DNA of 38,373 nt from Candidatus Zemynaea palustris (lineage in GTDB: Bacteria; Vulcanimicrobiota; Vulcanimicrobiia; Vulcanimicrobiales; Vulcanimicrobiaceae), in contig PLCB01000011.1 of NCBI GenBank assembly GCA_003134695.1, forward strand, positions 1 through 38,373, read 5' to 3'. Shown here piece by piece: positions 8,119-15,674 of this stretch. The notes under the pieces were generated by a model that worked only from the letters and a program-made list of their open reading frames with translations, did not search any database and was not told the DNA's origin. Positions within the stretch are counted from its first letter, which is position 1, and each line of letters starts with the position of its first letter. Both the position numbers and the translations under genes were made by a program.

Positions 8119-8195
8119 TGGGGTGACCGATGGGACTCGAACCCGACCTCAGCCTGATCCACAATCAGGTGCCTCGCCGCTAGGCTACGGTCACC
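8119..8195 (-). tRNA. tRNA-His (GTG)
   Basis: First gene of the array as transcribed. Acceptor GTGACCG / CGGTCAC with an additional encoded G at position -1 facing C73, the tRNA-His signature. Anticodon arm CCTGA-TTGTGGA-TCAGG gives GTG. CCA encoded. The T-stem has two mismatched pairs. Confidence 0.85.
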
Positions 8196-8246
8196 ACGTT
8201 TTGGAGTCGCGCTGCACGACCGCGGTGCGACCGCCCTAGAATCGAG

Positions 8247-8272
8247 AAGGACCCGGCTTTCGCCGAGTCCTT
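8247..8272. other. Inverted repeat upstream of the tRNA array
   Basis: Hairpin AAGGAC-C-CGGC, loop TTTC, GCCG-A-GTCCTT, with a single C-A mismatch. There is no T-run after it on either strand. It could be a processing element in the 5' leader of the tRNA precursor or a weak terminator. Confidence 0.4.
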
Positions 8273-8359
8273 CGCACACTAAAGACGTGTAGGAAAACGA
8301 CGAAACGCTTACGTGATCGTGCCGATCGCGCTCATCCGTGCGATCGGATTGACGGACTT

Positions 8360-8405
8360 CGGGCAATGACCTAGCGCGGCGATTATGCGCGCCGATGGTT
8401 GCCCG
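8360..8405. other. Long imperfect inverted repeat, unassigned
   Basis: Outer arms CGGGCAA and TTGCCCG are perfect complements. They enclose an inner CGGCG / CGCCG stem around an ATTAT-containing loop. No gene or known RNA family is recognised in 8273-8513. Confidence 0.35.
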
Positions 8406-8513
8406 AGTCTTGTTAACCGTCCTGAGATGAACATTGCGATCCTCACTTTAGAGATCTTCGGCGGTGTCGTCAAGAGTCTTGAGGCTTTGCCGAGAGAATT
8501 TAATCCAGCCCCA

Positions 8514-8541
8514 TTGACTTTTGAACCCTATTTGCTAGAGT
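8514..8541 (+). promoter_or_regulatory. Strong-looking extended -10 promoter of a small RNA gene
   Basis: TTGACT at 8514-8519, a 16-base spacer and TAGAGT at 8536-8541, with an extended -10 TG at 8533-8534. No open reading frame follows before the terminator at 8699-8727. Confidence 0.65.
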
Positions 8542-8547
8542 AAGCAA

Positions 8548-8727
8548 CGTGCCAAGACACACTTTTGTCTCACTCGCGCAACTACCGTCGGGGAACACCG
8601 CGTCCGGTTTACGTTCGCGTCCCCTCAGTTGGAATCGTGGCGAGACAATCGTGACGGATCGGGGCACCTAAGGGCGAAATCTTCTCAGCTTTCTCATAGA
8701 GAGGCCGGGCGATTTGCCCGGCCTCTC
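8548..8727 (+). ncRNA. Orphan structured small RNA, family unknown
   Basis: About 180 bases between a promoter (8514-8541) and an intrinsic terminator (8699-8727), with no plausible open reading frame. Nested pairings give a rod-like fold: GTGCC 8549-8553 with GGCAC 8663-8667; TTGTCTC 8565-8571 with GAGACAA 8642-8648; CAACT 8579-8583 with AGTTG 8627-8631; GGGG 8590-8593 with CCCC 8621-8624. A local AAGAC/GTCTT pairing competes with the second helix. The size and rod with internal loops recall 6S RNA, but I see no conserved core that proves it. The SRP-RNA, tmRNA and RNase P RNA signature motifs are absent. Confidence 0.6.
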
Positions 8728-8733
8728 TTCGTT
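8699..8733 (+). terminator. Intrinsic terminator of the small RNA
   Basis: Perfect 12-bp stem GAGAGGCCGGGC / GCCCGGCCTCTC around loop GATTT, followed by TTCGTT. Confidence 0.85.
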
Positions 8734-8904
8734 ACTCGGTGACAAAATCAGATTTCCGATGAGAAACCTAGCGAGCGTCGCACGGCGGTGGGGGCGCGCG
8801 TGCTCACGACACAGTCAGCACCGCCGCAGCGGACTCGCAGGAGGTTTCCCGTCGGAGAGACTCGCGTCGCCGGAGTGCGTGCCCGAGGTGCGAGTCGAAA
8901 GAAC

Positions 8905-8940
8905 GGCCGGAGCAGGCACGCAAGCAGATCTGCTCCGGCC
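8905..8940. other. Perfect 11-bp hairpin in the gene-free stretch before ybjQ-like gene
   Basis: GGCCGGAGCAG (8905-8915) and CTGCTCCGGCC (8930-8940) are exact complements around a 14-base loop. No T-run follows on either strand, so it is not a classic terminator. The surrounding 8734-9037 holds no credible protein gene; a second small RNA is possible but unproven. Confidence 0.4.
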
Positions 8941-9043
8941 CACGGCCACACTACGCGGGGACGCTCCACCCGATTTTCGTAACTCCACCAGGGCCACGCG
9001 GTATCATGTTGTGAAGCCAATTGCTCTGAGCGGAGGGATGAAC

Positions 9044-9364
9044 ATGATCGTAGCCACGACTGGAGACGTCGCCGGACACCGTGTCGTCGAAACCAAGGGG
9101 CAGGTATTCGGCGTCATCGTTCGCAGCCGCGGCCTGGGCGGAAACATCCTCGCCGGCCTCCGGACGATTTTGGGTGGCGAAATCCACGAGTATACGGAAA
9201 TGGTGGAAGACGCTAGGCGTCAGGCAATCGACCGGATGTGCAAGAATGCGACGATGATGGGCGGGAACGCCGTCGTGCGGATGATGTTCGACTCATCGGA
9301 GATGGGGACCACGATGACGGAAATCGTCGCCTATGGAACGGCCGTCGTCATCGCGCCCGAATAA
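9044..9364 (+). CDS. YbjQ/UPF0145 family protein
   Basis: 106 residues, matching the YbjQ (UPF0145, putative heavy-metal-binding) family almost end to end: FGVIVRSRGLGGNILAGLRT, GGEIHEYTEMVEDAR, ATMMGGNAVVRMMFD and a closing EIVAYGTAVVI. The family is a small cytosolic homopentamer-type fold of unclear role. ATG 9044 lies seven bases after GGAGGG; the ATG at 9038 is too close to it. The stop overlaps the next start as TAATG, so the two genes are coupled. Confidence 0.9.
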   Translation: MIVATTGDVAGHRVVETKGQVFGVIVRSRGLGGNILAGLRTILGGEIHEYTEMVEDARRQAIDRMCKNATMMGGNAVVRMMFDSSEMGTTMTEIVAYGTAVVIAPE

Positions 9365-9648
9365 TGATGCTTCGCAACGTTATCCTCGCGATTTGCGGCC
9401 TTCTCGTCGCGGCTGCGATCGTCGAGTATGCATTGGGCCGCGCGACCTGGCTGGTAATTGGCCTGCAAGCGATCGTCGTGATCGCGTTGCTCGCCTTCGA
9501 GCGCAGCCGTTACCGCCCGCGGATCAAATCGGGTTCCGGCGAATGGGTGCCGACAGGCGAGAAATTCGAAGACCCGACGTCAGGGAAGACGGTCGAGGTT
9601 TATCAGAACCCGCAGAGCGGCGAACGAGAATACCGCGGGTCGGCTTAA
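9364..9648 (+). CDS. Small membrane protein coupled to the YbjQ-like gene
   Basis: 94 residues: two hydrophobic segments (about residues 4-22 VILAICGLLVAAAIVEYAL and 28-45), then a soluble tail PTGEKFEDPTSGKTVEVYQN. Family not recognised. ATG overlaps the previous stop (TAATG). The tail probably faces the cytosol, given the basic stretch RSRYRPRIK after the second segment. Its stop overlaps the stop of the convergent YbjN-like gene. Confidence 0.7.
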   Translation: MMLRNVILAICGLLVAAAIVEYALGRATWLVIGLQAIVVIALLAFERSRYRPRIKSGSGEWVPTGEKFEDPTSGKTVEVYQNPQSGEREYRGSA

Positions 9649-10121
9649 ACCGGGTCGCTTTCATTCGTCGGCTTCTTGAAAGCCGACTCGAGCGCTTCGA
9701 GCGCCACATCGCCCGTGGCGATGCGGAACAATTTCGGGTAATTCTCGTCGCCGACCCGAACGACCAGGCCGACGAGACTTCGCAGCGTCTCGGCATTGAG
9801 ATGCTCGTCCCGATATTCGAGATCGATGACGAGCGAGCGGTCCTCCGTCGTCGAGAATTTCGCAAGCGACAGAGAGGCGTTGGCTTGCAGGGCAGCCTCG
9901 AGCAACGCAAGCCGCCGGGGAGCGCCGGCCGGGAGCACCATCACGAACGTGCGCAGCATGACCCACGACTCGTTGAGCCGGATGTTGACGGCCCACTCCC
10001 GCAGATCGCTCGTGAACATGACGTCGTACGAGCTCGCGCCGACACGTTTGGCCTGCAGTCCCGTCTCTTCCAGCATAGCCCAAAGCCGGCGGTCGATAGA
10101 CGCCTGGTGCTCGTTTTCCAC
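9645..10121 (-). CDS. YbjN-like / CesT-chaperone-fold protein
   Basis: 158 residues; starts VENEHQASIDRRLWAMLEE. The alternation of the middle part (VMFTSDLREWAVNIRLNESW, then RRLALLEAALQANASLSLAK, SLVIDLEYRDEHLNAETL) fits YbjN or other type III-chaperone-fold proteins, a family of small regulatory or chaperone-like proteins. Start chosen at GTG 10121 because the longer frame upstream is low-complexity and unrelated. A TATTCT -10-like box lies only six bases before the GTG, so the message may be leaderless. The stop overlaps the stop of the plus-strand neighbour. Confidence 0.65.
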   Translation of the reverse strand: MENEHQASIDRRLWAMLEETGLQAKRVGASSYDVMFTSDLREWAVNIRLNESWVMLRTFVMVLPAGAPRRLALLEAALQANASLSLAKFSTTEDRSLVIDLEYRDEHLNAETLRSLVGLVVRVGDENYPKLFRIATGDVALEALESAFKKPTNESDPV

Positions 10122-10274
10122 GGTTATAGAATACAACGCGAAGGCGATCCGGAGAATACACGAGGCCGTAAAGTTTTCGTTCGAAAAAAGGCGCTTGCTC
10201 GCTCTCTTAGCGACGTGAGAGCGCGCCTCTGGTGAACCCCTTGCCGCCGCAGGGCAGCCGCGTGATAGAGGGGC

Positions 10275-10760
10275 ATGATCGCACCACTCTATCTGCGCAG
10301 CGGTGCCGTCCGGCACGGCAACCTCTCCGTCCCCGGCAAAGCCGAGCGCGACTTCGAGCTCGCCGCCGGCTATCTCGACCGCGACTCGGCGATGCGCGAT
10401 ATCCTCGACAAAGCCGAACACGCGGACCATCTGCTGCATCTCAAACCGAACCATCACGACGACGACTCGTACGAGCCATCGACGCACACGGTCAATTGGG
10501 ATCCGCACAGCGCGCTGCGCGTCGTCGGCGGCGGACGCCAATCACCGGCACTTGGGCTGGGCCATGAGCTCGATCACGCTACCGTCGATCCGCGTATCGC
10601 CGAAGCAGGTGGGAACGTCTACGACCCCAAGTATGACAACCGCGAAGAGCGCCGCGTGATCGCCGGATCGGAGAGGCACGCGGCCACGACGCTCGGCGAA
10701 GACGTCCGTCACGACCACCGTGGATGGACCTATCGGGTCGATTCGCCGGTCAAACGCTGA
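10275..10760 (+). CDS. Putative M91-type zinc metallopeptidase (effector-like)
   Basis: 161 residues. The HExxH zinc motif lies in LGLGHELDHATVD at about residues 94-106. It is followed by DNREERRVIAGSERHAAT and then LGEDVRHDHRG, which matches the order of conserved elements in peptidase family M91, the family of the enteropathogenic effector NleD. The N-terminal 60 residues lack a signal peptide and contain a His/Asp-rich patch (KPNHHDDDSYEP). It is coupled to the next gene by TGATG. Function as a toxin or effector is inference from the family; a house-keeping peptidase is possible. Confidence 0.65.
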   Translation: MIAPLYLRSGAVRHGNLSVPGKAERDFELAAGYLDRDSAMRDILDKAEHADHLLHLKPNHHDDDSYEPSTHTVNWDPHSALRVVGGGRQSPALGLGHELDHATVDPRIAEAGGNVYDPKYDNREERRVIAGSERHAATTLGEDVRHDHRGWTYRVDSPVKR

Positions 10761-11182
10761 TGTTGAACGGAGGCTGCGTGGCTCTGCCCTGGTTCCTGCG
10801 AGCCGCGCTCGAGGATCGCCGCAACTTCGTTCGGCTCGAGGTGCTCCACCTCGACGACGAACTGCGCACCCGGGTCGCGGTCAGCCCGGCGAAGCTCGAA
10901 ACGCTCGACCTCTCGCGCACGATCGTCGACGACCCGCACGCGCTCGAAACGATCGTGACCTACATCGCGGAAACCGGGATGGATGAGAAGACGGGCAACC
11001 TCGACGCGCGTTGGGGACTCATTTTCACGAACCTCGAAGGGCAGCGCGTCTTCTCCCTTTACCTCGACAAGTTCGGAAAGCGCGCCGCGGCCGACGGCTA
11101 CGAACTGAATCTCCACGACGGCGAGCGCATCGTCGACTGGCTCAAAGCTCGTAGCGGGGAGTCGAATATCCGCGCGAGCTGA
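10760..11182 (+). CDS. Unknown protein translationally coupled to the M91-type peptidase
   Basis: 140 residues starting MLNGGCVALPWFLRAALEDR. Not recognised: soluble, acidic in the middle (HALETIVTYIAETGMDEKTG), no signal peptide or membrane segment. The stop and start overlap (TGATG at 10758-10762) ties its level to the putative peptidase, as seen for immunity proteins, chaperones or antitoxins. Which of these applies, if any, is inference. Its 3' end overlaps the convergent glycosyltransferase gene by 41 bases. Confidence 0.65.
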   Translation: MLNGGCVALPWFLRAALEDRRNFVRLEVLHLDDELRTRVAVSPAKLETLDLSRTIVDDPHALETIVTYIAETGMDEKTGNLDARWGLIFTNLEGQRVFSLYLDKFGKRAAADGYELNLHDGERIVDWLKARSGESNIRAS

Positions 11183-12590
11183 CGCGAAACGGATTGGTCC
11201 GTGGCGCGCGCACGAAGAAGAGCAAGAGGAGCGCGACCCACGTCGGAACGTCTTCGATCTTACGCCGCAAACTCGAGTTGGCCCAGTCCGGCGTCAGCCG
11301 CACTCTCCAGTCCCACGCGAGCGAGGCTGGATCGTCGGCGCGAATCGCCGGCGCCGGGGTTCCCGAGGCGATGTGCGTGAGTTCGGGCGGTTCCTTTGGC
11401 AGCGCGAGCAACATCGTGAGGCACAGGAGCGGTGCGAAGACGATCCAGGCGACCCGCCCTCGCACTTCTTCGCGGTCGAAGGCGACGAAGGCGGTGCCGA
11501 TGGCGGCGAAGAGCACCGGTAAGATCTCGGCGCGCAGCGGTTCCTCCCAGCGAACCACGAGCAACGCGATCGCGATGCGCGCAAACCACGAAAGTGGTGC
11601 GAGCAACAGCGCCGCCGGGATCGCGCAAGCGATCTGCACGATGTGGACGTACGGCCCGCCGAGCATCGCCGTCGCGACCGGCAACAAGACGTAGAGCGCC
11701 GGTCGCTCGAGCGGCGGCGCCAGCCGCCGCGCAAGGAGGATGCCGAGAAGCGTGGTCACTGCGTACGACAGCGAGCCGAGCGCGAGCGCCAACCCACCCG
11801 GAACGCCGAAAAGATAGAGCATGTGCGCGAGACTGTACTGATCGCTCACCAATAACTCGGCGTGCGCCTGCGCCGGAAGCGCGACCGTGAAGTACTCGAC
11901 GTTCCGTCCCAGGCCGAAGGTGCCGAGGCCGAACGCTCCGATGGCCACCAGAGTAATCGTGAGCGGAAGTCGAGTTTGGGGCACCAGCACGAACAGCGCG
12001 ACGATTGCAGGCAGCGCGATGTGCGGTTCGACGACCGAGAGTGCGGCGACAATCGCCGCCCAACCGTAGTGTTGGCGTTCGACCAGATACGCCGCGAGGC
12101 ACAGCGCGGCGATCGCCAGCGGTACCGGCTCGCCATAGACGAAATTCAAGATCCCGACCGTCGGGAGCAGGATCAAGAGAACGGCAAGCGTCGACTTTTC
12201 CACGATCGAGGCAAGCGCCGCGACCGCGAGCACGACGGCGAGCAATAACAAAACCAGCCAGACGATCTTGGCCGCGTCGAACGGCAGCCAGGTCAACGGC
12301 ACGAATGCTGCGATCGCGTAACTCGGCAGTGGAAGCGGCGTCACCGCCCAATCCGGCTCGCCGTATTCGCGGTGAATCCGGTGCTCGCAGGTGCGCAGCG
12401 GTTCCACCAGATACGGATCGCGCCCGAGCCGCACCGTCTCGGCGCCGCAGTACAGGACGCGGAAGTCGAGCGCGTAGCCTTGGGTATCCAGCGGAACGCC
12501 CGGGTGACGCACGTAGTGCGTGACCGCGCCGGCGCCGAGCACGACGGCCAGGAGCGCCGCAATGAAGAGGAAGCGCCGCACCAGCTCCAT
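11142..12590 (-). CDS. GT87-like (DUF2029) polyprenol-linked sugar transferase
   Basis: About 482 residues with roughly eleven membrane segments. After the first segment comes a long loop with DFRVLYCGAETVRLGRDPY, the acidic first-loop pattern of GT-C glycosyltransferases of family GT87, which use polyprenyl-phosphate sugars (for example mannosyltransferases of glycolipid synthesis). A periplasmic C-terminal stretch (residues about 425-455) lies before a last membrane segment. I chose ATG 12590 (MELVRRFLFIAALLA); a GTG at 12641 would add 17 charged residues. It is divergent from the hsp20-lon operon. The specific substrate cannot be told. Confidence 0.75.
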   Translation of the reverse strand: MELVRRFLFIAALLAVVLGAGAVTHYVRHPGVPLDTQGYALDFRVLYCGAETVRLGRDPYLVEPLRTCEHRIHREYGEPDWAVTPLPLPSYAIAAFVPLTWLPFDAAKIVWLVLLLLAVVLAVAALASIVEKSTLAVLLILLPTVGILNFVYGEPVPLAIAALCLAAYLVERQHYGWAAIVAALSVVEPHIALPAIVALFVLVPQTRLPLTITLVAIGAFGLGTFGLGRNVEYFTVALPAQAHAELLVSDQYSLAHMLYLFGVPGGLALALGSLSYAVTTLLGILLARRLAPPLERPALYVLLPVATAMLGGPYVHIVQIACAIPAALLLAPLSWFARIAIALLVVRWEEPLRAEILPVLFAAIGTAFVAFDREEVRGRVAWIVFAPLLCLTMLLALPKEPPELTHIASGTPAPAIRADDPASLAWDWRVRLTPDWANSSLRRKIEDVPTWVALLLLFFVRAPRTNPFRVSSRGYSTPRYEL

Positions 12591-12715
12591 CGGGCTCGCG
12601 CTTCGCGCCCCCACGTGCGGCTCCCGGCCACGCTCAAGCACTCCCGCCGTGGCGCGGCGAAATAGAGACGGGTACCGGGAAGGTCAGGGGCCTCGTGTGG
12701 GGGCAACCATTCGGC

Positions 12716-12742
12716 CTAGCAGTGTGTCAGGTAGAGTGCTAA
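12716..12742 (+). promoter_or_regulatory. Second CIRCE operator, upstream of hsp20-lon
   Basis: Left arm CTAGCAGTG (6 of 9), nine-base spacer, right arm GAGTGCTAA (9 of 9). It ends two bases before the proposed GTG of the hsp20 gene, so HrcA bound there would block both initiation of transcription and any ribosome site. It makes hsp20 and lon likely members of the same heat-shock regulon as groSL. Confidence 0.8.
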
Positions 12743-12744
12743 AC

Positions 12745-13173
12745 GTGAGAGATTGCTTCGGCGACGATTTTGACGCCATCTTTGCAGAGTTCGCGCGCCG
12801 GGTCCGCCCGGGCCGCTTCGAGCCGAACACCGACGTCGCGCTGGCCGACGACGGCGAGGCCGTCATCGTGACCGTCGAGATCGCCGGCGCCGAGCCGAGC
12901 GAGTTGCGGGTGATGATGGAGGAGCGCACGCTCTACATCTTAGGGCGCCGCACCGACCGCGAGCGCGACGGGCGAGGCTCGTACCTGCTCAAAGAGATCG
13001 ACTACGGCGAGTTTGGAAAGAAGATGCATCTCCCGGTTCCCGTCTCGCACGAAGATGCAATTGCGGTCTACCGCGACGGTATGTTGACGATCCGGCTGCC
13101 AGTCTCCAAAGATCCCCTCGTGCCGCGCAACCGCACCGAAATCCGTATGACCGTCAAAAGGATCCCCGTATAA
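12745..13173 (+). CDS. Hsp20 / alpha-crystallin small heat-shock protein
   Basis: 142-residue ATP-independent holdase that binds unfolding proteins. The alpha-crystallin domain spans about residues 30-120: NTDVALADDGEAVIVTVEI, then the G-x-L-x-I signature in RDGMLTIRLPVS. GTG 12745 is used because it falls just after the CIRCE and gives a normal length; a GTG at 12736 is in frame and would add three residues. The stop overlaps lon as TAATG, so chaperone and protease are made together. Confidence 0.9.
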   Translation: MRDCFGDDFDAIFAEFARRVRPGRFEPNTDVALADDGEAVIVTVEIAGAEPSELRVMMEERTLYILGRRTDRERDGRGSYLLKEIDYGEFGKKMHLPVPVSHEDAIAVYRDGMLTIRLPVSKDPLVPRNRTEIRMTVKRIPV

Positions 13174-15641
13174 TGGCCCGCACAGTTTCCGCCCCACGCA
13201 AGAACGAGGTGATCGGCATCTTGCCGCTGCAAGACGCCGTCCTTTTCCCGAACACCGTCATCCCCCTCGCGGTCGTCAAAAAACCGGGGATCATTCTCGT
13301 TGAAGAAGCGCTGCGGGACGGGAAGCAAATCGGGCTCGTCGCGCTCAAAAACAAAGAGACCGAAGATCCGGAGCCGGACGATCTTCGCCGTATCGGTACG
13401 GTCGGTACGATCCAGCGGATGATCAAGGTCCCCGACGGGACGATTCGCTGCATCGTGGGCGGCAATTCCGTTTTTCGCGTCGACAATTTCACGCAGACCG
13501 AGCCGTACATCGCGGGCGAAATCACCGAATTGCCCGATGTCACGGTTCCTTCCGACGACCTGCTGGCGATGCATCGCAATCTCGCCGGTCTCTTCTCGAA
13601 ATTGATCGGCTATCTGCCGCAAGCGCCGCGCGAGATGGAGATGGAGGTCAACAATATCACCGACTCCAATCTTCTCACCTACTTCGTCGCGAGTTCGATG
13701 CGGCTCGAGACCAGCGACCGTCAGGCGCTCCTCGAAGAGCGCAACACCGAGAAGCGGATGCGCAAGCTGACGATGCTTCTGACCAAGGAGTTGGAAGTCG
13801 TCGAGCTCGGCCATAAGATTCAATCCGACATTCAGCGTGAGATGGAGAAGAATCAGCGCGAGTTCTATCTGCGCCAGCAACTCCGAGCCATTCAGGAAGA
13901 GTTGGGCGAGACCGACCCGCAAGTCGCCGAGACCAACGAGCTGCGCAAGAAGATCGACGAAGCGCAGATGCCGGAAGAAGTCAAGAAGGCTGCGGATCGC
14001 GAGCTCGATCGGCTCTCGAAAGTGCCGACCGCCTCGCCCGAGTATTCGGTTATTCGGACGTACCTCGATTGGCTCGTGCAGCTGCCTTGGAAGAACGCTA
14101 CGGCCGACGCGATCGAGATCGCGAAGGCGCGACAGATTCTCGACGCCGACCACTACGATCTCGACAAAGTGAAAGACCGGATCATCGAGTATCTCGCGGT
14201 CGGCAAGCTCAAGAAAAAGATGACCGGCCCGATTCTGTGCTTCGTCGGTCCGCCGGGCGTCGGAAAGACGTCGCTTGGACAGTCGATCGCGCGCTCGATG
14301 GGCCGCAAGTTCGTGCGTCTCTCGGTCGGCGGCGTCCGCGACGAGGCCGAGATTCGCGGCCATCGGCGTACGTACATCGGCGCGATGCCGGGGACGATCA
14401 TTCGCGCCCTACGCGACGCCGGCACGAAGAATCCGGTGATGATGATCGACGAGATCGACAAGGTCGGCGCCGATTTCCGCGGCGATCCGCAATCGGCGTT
14501 GCTCGAAGTGCTCGATCCCGAGCAGAACAACTCGTTCCGCGACCATTATCTGGACCTGCCGTTCGATCTGTCTCAGGTGCTGTTCATCTGCACCGCGAAC
14601 CAGCTCGATACGGTCAGCCCGGCGCTGCGCGACCGGGTGGAGGTCATCCAACTCGCCGGCTACACCGAGTTCGAGAAGTTGCAGATCGCCAAGCGATATC
14701 TCGTGAAGAAACAGCGCGAGGCGAACGGTTTGCGCGATTCGCAGGTTCAAATCAACGACGCTGCGATTCGCGCGATTATCAACGACTACACGCGCGAGGC
14801 CGGGGTCCGCAACCTCGAGCGCGAGATCGGGACGATCTTCCGCAAGATCGCGCGCAGGATCGCCGAGGAGCCGCGCTTCAAGGCGCGGATCAAGCCCAGC
14901 ACTTTGGTCGAGTATCTCTCGAAGCCGCGCTTCTTCAACGAGGTCAAGAAACGCACGGCCTCGGTCGGCGTCGCCACGGGTCTCGCCTGGACCCCGGTCG
15001 GCGGCGACATCATGTTCATCGAGACGACGGTCATGCCGGGTACCGGGAAACTCGTGCTCACGGGCCAGCTGGGCGACGTCATGAAGGAGAGCGCGACGGC
15101 CGCGGTCTCGTTCCTGCGAGCGCACTCGAACGAACTCGGCTTGCCGGAGGAATATTTCGGGAAGCACGATCTGCACATTCACGTTCCGGCCGGCGCGGTT
15201 CCGAAAGACGGGCCGTCGGCGGGGATCGCGCTCGCGACCTCGATCGCCTCGCTGCTCACCGATCAGAAGGTCGATTCGAACCTCGCGATGACCGGCGAAA
15301 TCACGCTGACCGGCCAAGTTCTGCCGATCGGCGGCGTGAAGGAGAAAGTGCTCGGAGCGAAACGGGCCGGCATCTCCAAGATCGTGCTGCCCAAGCGCAA
15401 CGAGCTCGATCTCGATGACGTACCGAAAGAAGTCCGCGACACGATGTCGTTCATCGGCGTCGAGGACATCTCAGAAGTCTTCGTGCAGGCATTCGGGAAG
15501 CGGATCGTCACGCCCGCGGCTCTGGCCGAACCGGAGAAGCGTCACGGCGTCGTCGTGCCGATGCGCCGTTCGATGAAGCGCGTCAACGGCGAACGCGAGC
15601 GCAAGCGCGCACGCCTGAACGCCAAACGCAACCGCTCTTAG
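13173..15641 (+). CDS. lon: ATP-dependent protease Lon
   Basis: LonA, 822 residues, cytosolic hexamer degrading misfolded and regulatory proteins. Order: substrate-binding N-domain (residues about 13-215, [17 protein letters not shown]), coiled coil, AAA+ module with Walker A GPPGVGKT at 359-366 and Walker B MMIDEIDK, then the protease domain with Ser682 in PKDGPSAG and Lys725 in the GGVKEK motif. The last 25 residues are an unusually basic tail ([20 protein letters not shown]) that could bind nucleic acid. Translation is coupled to hsp20 through TAATG, and the CIRCE at 12716 predicts HrcA control. Confidence 0.97.
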   Translation: MARTVSAPRKNEVIGILPLQDAVLFPNTVIPLAVVKKPGIILVEEALRDGKQIGLVALKNKETEDPEPDDLRRIGTVGTIQRMIKVPDGTIRCIVGGNSVFRVDNFTQTEPYIAGEITELPDVTVPSDDLLAMHRNLAGLFSKLIGYLPQAPREMEMEVNNITDSNLLTYFVASSMRLETSDRQALLEERNTEKRMRKLTMLLTKELEVVELGHKIQSDIQREMEKNQREFYLRQQLRAIQEELGETDPQVAETNELRKKIDEAQMPEEVKKAADRELDRLSKVPTASPEYSVIRTYLDWLVQLPWKNATADAIEIAKARQILDADHYDLDKVKDRIIEYLAVGKLKKKMTGPILCFVGPPGVGKTSLGQSIARSMGRKFVRLSVGGVRDEAEIRGHRRTYIGAMPGTIIRALRDAGTKNPVMMIDEIDKVGADFRGDPQSALLEVLDPEQNNSFRDHYLDLPFDLSQVLFICTANQLDTVSPALRDRVEVIQLAGYTEFEKLQIAKRYLVKKQREANGLRDSQVQINDAAIRAIINDYTREAGVRNLEREIGTIFRKIARRIAEEPRFKARIKPSTLVEYLSKPRFFNEVKKRTASVGVATGLAWTPVGGDIMFIETTVMPGTGKLVLTGQLGDVMKESATAAVSFLRAHSNELGLPEEYFGKHDLHIHVPAGAVPKDGPSAGIALATSIASLLTDQKVDSNLAMTGEITLTGQVLPIGGVKEKVLGAKRAGISKIVLPKRNELDLDDVPKEVRDTMSFIGVEDISEVFVQAFGKRIVTPAALAEPEKRHGVVVPMRRSMKRVNGERERKRARLNAKRNRS

Positions 15642-15674
15642 TTCGAGATTGAGCTAGGCCGACTCCGCGCGTGC

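Noticed and set aside
6852-8195. CRISPR array suggested by regular spacing of similar short segments
   Set aside because: The repeating units are T-arms of tRNA genes, not direct repeats; no cas genes are present in the window.
8548-8727. SRP RNA, tmRNA or RNase P RNA identity for the small RNA
   Set aside because: None of their signature motifs (GGAAG...AGCAGCC loop, tRNA-like ends, GAGGAAAGTCC) is present; 6S remains possible but unproven.
8748-9020. 90-codon open frame on the minus strand in the gene-free region
   Set aside because: Low-complexity Arg/Ala-rich product, no Shine-Dalgarno noted, and it runs across an exact hairpin.
13068-14363. 431-codon open frame opposite hsp20 and lon
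   Set aside because: Antisense of well-identified genes, with no recognisable domains.
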